The notes: generated from the sequence alone by a model not told the origin. A stretch of 9,951 nucleotides of DNA from Oscillospiraceae bacterium (GCA_022769845.1 JALEIO010000194.1:1-9951), one strand, 5' to 3'. Shown: positions 1 to 5,899, counted from the stretch's first letter. Program-made: numbers and translations.

Positions 1-2406
1 GACATTGCTGACTGGGCGCTTGATTCTATGGCGGCAATGGCTGAAAACGGCTATATAAACGGTAACGAAATGGGCGAAGTTAAGCCGCTTGATTACATAA
101 CGAGGGCAGAATTTGCGCAGATGATGTATAATATGTTTAAAGCATATTTTTCAACAGGCGGTTTCAGATCGGGCATTAACTATGACGGAAACGTTATGAT
201 TAACACCGAAGCGGTAAGCCTTACAAACGTTACAATCAATGGTGATTTGGTTATCGGTGAAGGTGCAAACGAAACACAGGTTATACTCACAAACGTTAAT
301 ATTACCGGACGTTTGCTGGTAAGAGGTGCGACGTATGTTCGCCTTACTGCAACCACGGTTGGCGGCGGTGTTGTTGTAAACAACCTTAATAATGTTGTTT
401 ACTTTGACAATTATCGCAGCGACGAAGCTTTTGCAAATGTAAAAGAAAATACTGCGGCAAAATATAAGGAAGGCGAATATTCTGTTTCAACAGGCAAGGG
501 TTCATCATCTTCATCGTCTTCAAAGGGTATGGCGGAATATACCGTGGAGGTTTATGAACAAAACGTTGATAAAACCTACAGTCTTGTTTCCGAAGACAAT
601 TACACAGGTGTTATCGGTTATGAAGTAAGCGCAGAAACGCCTAATAAAACAGGATTTACGCTTAATACCGTTAAAAGTGTTGTTTCTGGCATTGTTGCCG
701 CAGACGGCACTCTCGTTTTGAAAGTTTACTATGACAGAATTTCGAAGGTTTTAACCTTTGAATATCCGGATGACCCGACAATTAAATTTGACGGCGAAAA
801 AAATGATGGCTATGAAGCTGTTTACGGGGATGAAATCAAGCTTCCGACTAATGTAAGAAAAGAGGAAGGCGGCAAAGTTTACGCTGTCGATTACTGGGTT
901 GATTCTTCAACCGGTACAATAATTTATCCTACAGATAACCAAAAAGTAACAAGCGATATGACGCTTACACCTGTGTTTACCGAAGGCTGTTTGCTTACGT
1001 TTATGGATGGCTTTGGAAGTACCGAAGCGCAAATAGCCGTAAAAAAAGATCAGAAAATTTCTGAGTCGCTTAAAGAAATGCCAAGCGTTTACGAATATGG
1101 CTATTGGAGAGCGCCGTATGCAGCGTGGGACGGCAATGCTTACCGCCACGAAATACCACAGGATTTCTGGTATGCATCAGATGCGTTGCCGGAGATAGAA
1201 AAATACGACCTTGATACAGTGGTAAATGTTGATAAGGTTTTAAGACCTGCTTGGAAACAAATATCGTTCAATCTTACTGACACAACGCTTTCCAAAACCG
1301 GAACGGCGACAATTTCGTATAATTCAAACGTTCGATACATTGACACTGTTAAGGACTTCATATTTAAAAACAAAAACTTCATTGAACTTACTGAATTTAA
1401 TGATATAAAGAATAAGTACCTTGACAAGCTTAAGGCTAACAACATTTTGGACAGCGACAAGAACATATTGAAATATAAATCGGCTTTGAGCTATACAAAA
1501 ATCTTTGGTGAGGAATTTTTGCGCAGCCTTATGAGTAGCCACGTTCCTTCAGGTGCTGATTCAACTGCTTTTGTAAACGATATTATCACAGAAATGTCAA
1601 ATTTATCGCAGATTACCGTTACGGCAGATAGAATGGATGTTATAAGAGCGCTTAAAAACGAGGTTGAAGGTCTTGAATATGCAGACGTTTCCGCAAAGGT
1701 TCCTGCAAATTACAAGAAATACCTTTCTAATTCCGAGCAGCTTGAAATATTTGCATCAGCTAAAAGTGATTCGCTTAAACAGCTTAATGATGCCATAACT
1801 TCGGGAACTGGTGTTGTAAAATGTGCGGTAGAGCTTTCGGTTAATCCTGTATCCGCAGTTATAATTCCGATGTATAACGATCTTATTGACAAGTATGAAA
1901 ATACATCTTACAAGGTTTGGAACACAAGCGAAAATTATAAAAAGCTTATGGAGCTTATTTCTCCCGAAAACCTTTTAAACGGTGCAAAATCGAGCGAGCT
2001 GGAGCTTGTAAAATCGGGTTACAGTCTTAAATCCACCAATGAATATTACGAAATCTTAAAAGAGGCTGTTATACTTTTAGACGATGCTAATGAAGAATTT
2101 GTTAATGCAATAGATGACGGCACCATTACCAAAGAGCAATATGAAGCATTTGCAAATATTTTGCCGAACCACATTTTATATTATATCGATTTGGTAAATT
2201 CGATGGGTAAGAGATTTTTCGGCTCGTCCTTTAACGAAGTTACTGCTGATATGATAAACAAAAGATTTGAGTATTTGACAAAGCTTTACGATATGCACAA
2301 TATCACAACAGACGAAATGTTTGTAAGAAATACTTCGGATTCTTCATATACAATAAACTTCGGTGCACTTAAATTCAATTTTGTAAGAACGCTAGTAATG
2401 TATTAA
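1..2406 (+). CDS. SLH-domain surface protein, 5' end cut off by window edge
   Basis: The reading frame is open from base 1, so the start lies outside the window and the ATG at 28 is internal. Bases 1-150 encode the end of an SLH domain, with ADWALDSMAAMAENGYINGN followed by the ITRAEFAQMM signature; such domains bind secondary cell-wall polymer. Bases about 165-410 encode short beta-rich repeats (NVTINGDLVIGEG, NVNITGRLLVRGA), a pattern often found after SLH domains. A seven-serine linker (502-522) leads to a MucBP-like module ending LVLKVYYDR (about 535-735), then two InlB B-repeat-like modules (about 740-1260). The last 380 or so residues are mostly predicted helical and match no domain I recognise. 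The protein ends abruptly at FNFVRTLVMY, with no sorting signal, as expected if SLH domains anchor it. Role inferred: exported structural or adhesive cell-wall protein. A second SLH gene follows on the same strand. Confidence 0.85.
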   Translation, partial: DIADWALDSMAAMAENGYINGNEMGEVKPLDYITRAEFAQMMYNMFKAYFSTGGFRSGINYDGNVMINTEAVSLTNVTINGDLVIGEGANETQVILTNVNITGRLLVRGATYVRLTATTVGGGVVVNNLNNVVYFDNYRSDEAFANVKENTAAKYKEGEYSVSTGKGSSSSSSSKGMAEYTVEVYEQNVDKTYSLVSEDNYTGVIGYEVSAETPNKTGFTLNTVKSVVSGIVAADGTLVLKVYYDRISKVLTFEYPDDPTIKFDGEKNDGYEAVYGDEIKLPTNVRKEEGGKVYAVDYWVDSSTGTIIYPTDNQKVTSDMTLTPVFTEGCLLTFMDGFGSTEAQIAVKKDQKISESLKEMPSVYEYGYWRAPYAAWDGNAYRHEIPQDFWYASDALPEIEKYDLDTVVNVDKVLRPAWKQISFNLTDTTLSKTGTATISYNSNVRYIDTVKDFIFKNKNFIELTEFNDIKNKYLDKLKANNILDSDKNILKYKSALSYTKIFGEEFLRSLMSSHVPSGADSTAFVNDIITEMSNLSQITVTADRMDVIRALKNEVEGLEYADVSAKVPANYKKYLSNSEQLEIFASAKSDSLKQLNDAITSGTGVVKCAVELSVNPVSAVIIPMYNDLIDKYENTSYKVWNTSENYKKLMELISPENLLNGAKSSELELVKSGYSLKSTNEYYEILKEAVILLDDANEEFVNAIDDGTITKEQYEAFANILPNHILYYIDLVNSMGKRFFGSSFNEVTADMINKRFEYLTKLYDMHNITTDEMFVRNTSDSSYTINFGALKFNFVRTLVMY

Positions 2407-2418
2407 TGAGGCTTGTTG

Positions 2419-2445
2419 GCGGACAGAAATTTATTTTCTGTCCGC
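2419..2445 (+). terminator. Hairpin terminator or attenuator between the two SLH genes
   Basis: A perfect 11-bp inverted repeat (GCGGACAGAAA at 2419-2429, TTTCTGTCCGC at 2435-2445) encloses a 5-nt loop, 12 bases after the stop of the first SLH gene. The stem is strong, but only a broken T-rich stretch follows, so termination may be partial. I see no convincing promoter between it and the next gene, so leaky read-through could supply the second gene. Confidence 0.65.
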
Positions 2446-2468
2446 TTATGTTAAATGTTTAAGCATAA

Positions 2469-2475
2469 AAAGGAG
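2469..2475 (+). promoter_or_regulatory. Ribosome binding site of second SLH gene
   Basis: AAAGGAG lies 7 bases before the ATG at 2483. It supports this start, which is also followed directly by a good signal peptide. Confidence 0.8.
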
Positions 2476-2482
2476 AATTGCA

Positions 2483-3523
2483 ATGAAAAAGCATTTTATT
2501 TTTACTTTTACTGCAATTATAACAGCAATTATTTTAATTTTTTCAACTGTGCTCGCGGCAGATTCATATTTTACGGATGTTGCTGCAAATACCAAGCTTT
2601 GTGACGCCGTAAACAAGTTATATAATGCAAAAATAATTTTAGGTTACGGAGATTTAACATTCAGACCTGATAATCCCATAACCCGTGCTGAGCTTTGTAA
2701 AATTGTGAATATTGTGTTCGGCTATACCGAAAAAGCAGAAAATTCGTTTGTTGATATGACCAGTAAAGACTGGTATTATCCGTATGTTATTGTTGCGAAA
2801 AAAGCAGGATATATAAAGGGATTTGAAGATTCAACTTTTCGAGGTGACGACTATGTGTCACGAGAGCAGTTCTGTGCAATTTTAAACCGAACAGCAAAGC
2901 CTTTTGATTTGCCGTTTAGTACAAAAATTACCGACGAAATTTCAGATTGGGCAAAAGATGACGTTTATAAGATCGTGGCTAACTATCTTATGCCGATTGA
3001 GGAAAATAACACCTTCAGGGCAACTCAAAACATAACACGAGGTGAAGTGTCTCTTGTGCTTTCAAAGTTTGTAACAGACGCAAGCCCAACAAAACCGACT
3101 GAACAGAACCCGACTTCGTCCGGCGGCAGTTCATCAAGCGGCGGCAGTTCATCAAGCGGTGGGTCTTCATCAAGCGGTGGAAGTGGCGATAACACCCCCC
3201 CGACATATACCAATGATGAGATTGTGGATACCTTAAAATCGCTTATGGATCAGCTTGCTAAAATACGCTTTACAGCTGACGAATCCAAGGTAATAAACGA
3301 AATTAAATCAGCGGTTAATTTAGCTATTGAGAGTGGCGAGAACGGCACGGCTATAACAAAAGAATATGTTAAGGAAACCTACAAGGAAAATATCGACGCT
3401 GCCAAAGCCTACAAAAATGAGATGGGCGAGGAGGCATTTTCCAACCTAACAGGTAAGCTTGTCAGAGAGCTTGATACTCAAACAGTCAATATTTTGAATG
3501 ATTATTTTATATCAAATAATTAA
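2483..3523 (+). CDS. Secreted protein with three SLH domains and a Gly-Ser linker
   Basis: 346 residues. The signal peptide has a KK n-region and a hydrophobic core, with probable cleavage near VLA/ADS at residues 25-26. Three SLH domains follow at about 28-80 (GYGDLTFRPDNPITRAEL), 88-137 (DWYYPYVIVAKKAGYIKGF...VSREQF) and 148-196 (SDWAKDDVYKIVANYLM...ITRGEV). This is the usual triplet that binds pyruvylated secondary cell-wall polymer in Gram-positive bacteria. Residues 198-240 are a Pro/Thr and Gly/Ser linker made of a six-residue repeat. The remaining 100 or so residues are charged, probably helical, and not recognised. The SLH set is at the N-terminus, so the C-terminal helical part would be displayed outward. 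AAAGGAG at good spacing supports the start. It lies 76 bases after another SLH gene, suggesting a small cell-surface cluster. The function of the display domain is unknown. Confidence 0.92.
   Translation: MKKHFIFTFTAIITAIILIFSTVLAADSYFTDVAANTKLCDAVNKLYNAKIILGYGDLTFRPDNPITRAELCKIVNIVFGYTEKAENSFVDMTSKDWYYPYVIVAKKAGYIKGFEDSTFRGDDYVSREQFCAILNRTAKPFDLPFSTKITDEISDWAKDDVYKIVANYLMPIEENNTFRATQNITRGEVSLVLSKFVTDASPTKPTEQNPTSSGGSSSSGGSSSSGGSSSSGGSGDNTPPTYTNDEIVDTLKSLMDQLAKIRFTADESKVINEIKSAVNLAIESGENGTAITKEYVKETYKENIDAAKAYKNEMGEEAFSNLTGKLVRELDTQTVNILNDYFISNN
3122..3187 (+). repeat. 18-bp in-frame tandem repeat encoding GGSSSS linker
   Basis: Three 18-bp units (3122-3139, 3140-3157, 3158-3175) encode GGSSSS, followed by a partial unit encoding GGSG. 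The first two units are identical at the DNA level; the third differs in a few bases. Such in-frame repeats can change copy number by slippage without breaking the reading frame, which would alter the length of the flexible spacer between the SLH anchor and the C-terminal domain. Confidence 0.9.
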
Positions 3524-3777
3524 TGTCTACTGAATAAATGGTTTTGCGAAACCATTTGTGTGAAATTTACAATTTCACACCTAAAAACAGAAATGCTATT
3601 TTTAGGTTCACGACATTGATTGACTGACTGTTTGTGTCAGCTGTCGGGAGACGATAACCGACACAAAGTGCAAGATTTTTGACAAAAACAGCACAAAAAC
3701 CTTGCACCCGAACAATTCTGAAACGCTTGCAAACCGCTATGCGACTGCGTTTCAGAATCGTTCAGCAGCCATTAATT
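3518..3777. repeat. 260-bp hairpin array bounded by terminal inverted repeats (structured RNA or MITE-like element)
   Basis: This covers the whole gap between convergent genes and holds no gene. The ends, 3518-3534 and 3761-3777, are complementary at 15 of 17 positions. Between them hairpins follow almost without spacers: 3536-3544/3549-3557 (9 bp, loop TGCG); 3558-3567/3571-3580 (10 bp, 3-nt loop); 3580-3587/3599-3606 (8 bp); 3631-3638/3660-3667 (8 bp, with an inner alternative 3642-3647/3658-3663); 3668-3674/3701-3707 (7 bp) continued by 3676-3681/3694-3699; and 3715-3726/3747-3758 (12 bp) extended by three more pairs at 3711-3713/3760-3762. The stem sequences are unrelated to one another, so this is not one repeated unit. 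No hairpin is followed by a T-run, so they do not look like ordinary terminators. The left end contains the stop codon of the SLH gene. It could be a multibranched RNA closed by the terminal stem, or a non-autonomous mobile element. Confidence 0.7.
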
Positions 3778-3789
3778 AAGTAAATTATA

Positions 3790-4581
3790 TTATTTATTGT
3801 TTGCTGCAACATAAGCCTTTGCGGGTTCATTGTCAATTATAACACAGTCAACTTTGCCTGTAACAAGAGCCTGAACTGCCTCGTTGCCCGAAGCGTATTT
3901 CATAACCCTTTCAGCACCAAAGTCATCTTCGGCGTAAATGTCACCGGTTGTACCCTTCTGTGTGCCGATAAGATATTTAGCTCCGTCTGCCGAAAGGTCA
4001 TCAACCGAGGTGATTTTGCTGCCTTCGGGAACGATAACCGACTGAATACCCGTTGCATACGATTTGGAGAAGTTGATGTTTTTGAGTCTGTCCTCTGTAA
4101 CGGTCATACCTGCCATACCTATATCCGATTTGCCCTGCTGAACTGATGTAATGATAGCGTCAAAATCCATATCGTCAATAACAAGCTTCATATCAAGCTT
4201 ATCAGCAATGGCAGCAGCCATTTCAGCGTCAATGCCTACAACCTTTTCGCCTTCGTAATATTCATAGGGAGGGAACTGTGCGTTTGTAGCCATATGTAAT
4301 TCTTCTTTTCCTTCGGTATTTTCCTGGAATTTAAGGTCGTGTGCGATGCCTGAGATGTATTTGTCAACGATTTTTTTTGCTGTGCCGTCCTTTGTAATCT
4401 CGTCAAGTGCAGCGTTTATTTTGTCTAAAAGCTCTGTGTTTTCTTTTGCAACACATATTGCGTAATCCTCTGAAGCATATTCTGTGTCGAGAATGGTAAG
4501 TTTCACCTTTTTACTGCCGCAAGCGGTAAAAAGTGCCAAGCAAAGACACAAAACCAAAGAAATACTTACAATTTTTTTCAT
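3790..4581 (-). CDS. Amino-acid-type ABC transporter solute-binding lipoprotein, apparently circularly permuted
   Basis: 263 residues of the family 3 solute-binding fold (SBP_bac_3), which delivers amino acids or similar solutes to an ABC importer. A lipoprotein signal ends in LFTAC (Cys21), so it should be membrane-anchored. The segment order is unusual. Residues 26-78 (LTILDTEYASEDYAICVAKE, then NTELLDKINAALDEITKDGT and KIVDKYIS) match what normally ends these proteins. Residues 94-263 match the normal start and middle: ATNAQFPPYEYYEGEKVVGI, GMTVTEDR (158-165), GTQKGTTGD (206-214) and VDCVIIDNEPAKAYVAANN, which ends the protein where others continue into the LTILDTEY-like segment. Residues about 79-93 form a new linker. 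The ligand-contact motifs (Thr160 and Arg165 region, GTT, Asp250) are kept, so it may still bind ligand. No permease or ATPase gene is adjacent. A strong promoter lies upstream. Confidence 0.93.
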   Translation of the reverse strand: MKKIVSISLVLCLCLALFTACGSKKVKLTILDTEYASEDYAICVAKENTELLDKINAALDEITKDGTAKKIVDKYISGIAHDLKFQENTEGKEELHMATNAQFPPYEYYEGEKVVGIDAEMAAAIADKLDMKLVIDDMDFDAIITSVQQGKSDIGMAGMTVTEDRLKNINFSKSYATGIQSVIVPEGSKITSVDDLSADGAKYLIGTQKGTTGDIYAEDDFGAERVMKYASGNEAVQALVTGKVDCVIIDNEPAKAYVAANNK

Positions 4582-4592
4582 AATAAAATTTA

Positions 4593-4600
4593 CCTCTTTT
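4593..4600 (-). promoter_or_regulatory. Ribosome binding site of solute-binding protein gene
   Basis: AAAAGAGG on the - strand lies 11 bases before the ATG at 4581. The spacing is slightly long, but this is the only purine-rich candidate, and the start is followed directly by a good lipoprotein signal peptide. Confidence 0.6.
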
Positions 4601-4629
4601 CATAATTCAGTAATTTTTTAACAAAGCTG

Positions 4630-4658
4630 ATTATAATACTTTATACATCAAATGTCAA
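4630..4658 (-). promoter_or_regulatory. Consensus sigma-A promoter for solute-binding protein gene
   Basis: On the - strand, TTGACA (4653-4658) and TATAAT (4630-4635) are both perfect consensus hexamers separated by exactly 17 bp. Transcription should begin near 4623, giving a leader of about 40 bases. Such a promoter predicts strong expression unless repressed, in keeping with an abundant binding protein. Confidence 0.88.
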
Positions 4659-4701
4659 GCTTTTTTGAATAAAAAGTGTAAAATACCAATTTTATGCGTG
4701 A

Positions 4702-4723
4702 ATTTTTGTATATATACAAAAAT
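4702..4723. promoter_or_regulatory. 22-bp perfect palindrome, possible operator
   Basis: ATTTTTGTATA is followed immediately by its exact reverse complement. The palindrome ends on the last base of the EamA-like gene's stop codon and lies about 45 bp upstream of the consensus -35 box of the solute-binding protein gene. The inner TTGTATATATACAA has the GT-n-AC spacing seen in several GntR-type operators. It could instead be a weak AT-rich terminator for the EamA-like gene, but no T-run follows it on the - strand. The role is inferred. Confidence 0.45.
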
Positions 4724-5079
4724 CAGGCTCGAACTGAAAAAATTACTCCTGAAATTATGAGAACAAGTCCGATAATGCCATAAATGCTTATTTTTTCTTT
4801 AAAATACAGAACCGACACCACCGCCATAAACACATAACAAAGGCTCTGTGCGGGATACGCCTTGCTTAAATTTACGTTATCAAGCACATAAAACCAGATA
4901 ACAGTCGCAAACACATAGGTTAAAAGTCCAAAAATGATGTATCCGTTTGTAATAATTTTTAAAATTCCCGCTGCTGAAAATGTCATTCCTTCTTTTGAAA
5001 CACCGATTTTAAAAAGAACCTGTCCCAAAACCACTAAAGCAACATTTGCAATTATACAAAGAAAGTACGAAATTTTCAT
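4723..5079 (-). CDS. Small four-helix EamA/SMR-like membrane transporter
   Basis: 118 residues with four predicted membrane helices at about 3-24, 45-67, 72-92 and 98-115. This is the size of small multidrug resistance and ArnE-type proteins of the drug/metabolite transporter superfamily. LSKAYPAQSLCYVFMAVVSV followed by YFKEKIS, then a last glycine-rich helix, is typical of EamA half-domains. TM1 reads ANVALVVLGQVLFKIG and lacks the membrane glutamate that EmrE-type drug exporters need, so an ArnE- or flippase-like lipid-linked substrate, or an orphan metabolite, is more likely than drug/proton antiport. Such proteins work as dimers. The start at 5079 is preferred over an in-frame ATG at 5202 because AAGGTG lies 5 bases upstream and the longer N-terminus would be charged and translated from hairpin sequence. 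It has its own putative promoter and a folded leader. Confidence 0.85.
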   Translation of the reverse strand: MKISYFLCIIANVALVVLGQVLFKIGVSKEGMTFSAAGILKIITNGYIIFGLLTYVFATVIWFYVLDNVNLSKAYPAQSLCYVFMAVVSVLYFKEKISIYGIIGLVLIISGVIFSVRA

Positions 5080-5084
5080 TTTTT

Positions 5085-5090
5085 CACCTT
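5085..5090 (-). promoter_or_regulatory. Ribosome binding site that fixes the EamA-like start
   Basis: AAGGTG on the - strand lies 5 bases before the ATG at 5079. It supports the short 118-residue product over the frame extended to 5202. Confidence 0.7.
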
Positions 5091-5102
5091 CAAAATTAAT
5101 AT

Positions 5103-5204
5103 AACTAAAAGCAAGACACCAATCGTCTTTTAGACGGCATGCTTCCGCTTGCTTTTTTAGTTGTGGCACAATCCGCCGCTTAAACGTTGAATAGCGGTGC
5201 AAAG
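5103..5204 (-). ncRNA. Structured 5' leader of the EamA-like gene, possible cis-regulatory RNA or palindromic mini-element
   Basis: On the - strand a long stem forms between 5162-5148 and 5115-5103: AACTAAAA..GCAAG pairs with CTTGCTTTTAGTT over 13 bp with a 2-nt AA bulge. It encloses a 5-bp hairpin with a 3-nt loop (5124-5128/5132-5136) and a possible CGG/CCG pairing. Further upstream a smaller CCGCT/AGCGG stem spans 5176-5197. The fold ends about 24 bases before the start codon and is downstream of a putative promoter, so it would be transcribed as leader RNA. It does not match the consensus of guanidine, purine, TPP, SAM or cyclic-di-GMP riboswitches as I know them. A palindromic insertion is the alternative. 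Confidence 0.5.
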
Positions 5205-5214
5205 CCCCTTATTA

Positions 5215-5242
5215 AATATATTTTTACCGTAGGAAAAAGCAA
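5215..5242 (-). promoter_or_regulatory. Putative sigma-A promoter of the EamA-like gene
   Basis: On the - strand, TTGCTT (5237-5242) and TATATT (5215-5220) are separated by 16 bp. The match is moderate, but it lies between the upstream gene's terminator and the folded leader, where a promoter is expected. The predicted leader would be roughly 130 bases. Confidence 0.45.
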
Positions 5243-5263
5243 ATATACAAATTTTGCCAAAGT

Positions 5264-5299
5264 AAAAACGGTGTCCGCTTTAAAAAAGTAAACACCGTT
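5264..5299 (-). terminator. Rho-independent terminator after the phosphoribosyltransferase gene
   Basis: On the - strand, AACGGTGT (5299-5292) pairs with ACACCGTT (5274-5267). The stem runs into five consecutive T residues (5268-5264), which overlap its last two bases. It begins 10 bases after the stop codon at 5309 and separates the purine-salvage unit from the EamA-like gene. Confidence 0.8.
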
Positions 5300-5308
5300 A
5301 ATTTAAAA

Positions 5309-5866
5309 TTATATTTGATTTCCGTTTTTGTCAAAAAGCGGCAGAGGCGCAAGACAAGTAATATCATGTCTTTCAATAGCGTCACCTTCGGCAAGAACAG
5401 CCATTTTTCCAACTATATTTCCACCGACGGTTTCAACAAGCTTTGACAATGCTGCCAATGACTCACCGGTACTGATAACATCATCAACAATAAGCACTCT
5501 TTTTCCGCGCATAGCGTCCGCATCCGCCTTTCCTATGCACAAAATCTGCTTTTTTTCTGTGGTTATTGAATCAACATCAACCGTTATTATATCCTGCATA
5601 TAAAGCTTCGGACCTTTTCTTGCAAGAAGATAATTGTTAACACCTGACTGACGTGCCATTTCGTAAATAAGCGGAATACCCTTTGATTCAGCGGTAATCA
5701 TAATGTCGTGCTCCGGAGCAATTTTTAAAAGCTCTTTTGCACACGCTTTTGTAAGCTCAACATCGCCGAACATTACAAATGCGGCAATATACAGATTGTC
5801 ATTGACCTTGCAAAGCGGTAAATTTCTTTTTACACCTGCTACATTAAGTTCATAGTAGGAATTCAT
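5309..5866 (-). CDS. Adenine-phosphoribosyltransferase-like purine salvage enzyme
   Basis: 185 residues of the type I phosphoribosyltransferase fold. It should join a purine base to PRPP in the cytoplasm, giving the nucleotide and pyrophosphate. The PRPP-binding loop is VLIVDDVISTGES at 124-136, with the paired acidic residues Asp128-Asp129. The ITAESKGIPL segment (57-66) corresponds to the pyrophosphate loop, and the LARKGPKLYM segment (81-90) resembles the flexible RK-x-GKLP loop of adenine phosphoribosyltransferases. The length is normal. The PRPP loop differs from the usual VDDLLATGGT of housekeeping Apt, so adenine specificity is not certain; xanthine or hypoxanthine is possible. It starts 33 bases after the permease stop, behind a GAAAGGG ribosome site (5877-5883), and ends in a terminator. 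The permease therefore probably imports the base that this enzyme captures. Confidence 0.88.
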   Translation of the reverse strand: MNSYYELNVAGVKRNLPLCKVNDNLYIAAFVMFGDVELTKACAKELLKIAPEHDIMITAESKGIPLIYEMARQSGVNNYLLARKGPKLYMQDIITVDVDSITTEKKQILCIGKADADAMRGKRVLIVDDVISTGESLAALSKLVETVGGNIVGKMAVLAEGDAIERHDITCLAPLPLFDKNGNQI

Positions 5867-5899
5867 TTAGAGTCAACCCTTTCTGCTTAACAGGTAAAT

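Noticed and set aside
28..30. ATG at 28 as the true start of the first SLH gene
   Set aside because: The frame is open to base 1, and the preceding nine codons (DIADWALDS) belong to the SLH domain, so the gene begins outside the window.
3122..3187. Regular repeats as a CRISPR array
   Set aside because: The units are directly adjacent with no spacers and encode a Gly-Ser linker in frame.
3015..3213. Two - strand open frames opposite the Gly-Ser repeat
   Set aside because: They are shadows of the repeat-encoding part of the SLH gene, with low-complexity repetitive product, and I saw no independent support for either being coded.
3536..3762. The individual hairpins as ordinary bidirectional terminators
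   Set aside because: None is followed by a T-run on either strand. Six in a row inside shared terminal repeats is far more than two convergent genes need, although one or more may still stop transcription.
5080..5202. In-frame upstream extension of the EamA-like gene (ATG at 5202)
   Set aside because: The extra 41 residues would be charged and Cys-rich, unlike this family, and would be translated from the folded leader. The ATG at 5079 has a well-placed AAGGTG site and starts right at the first membrane helix.
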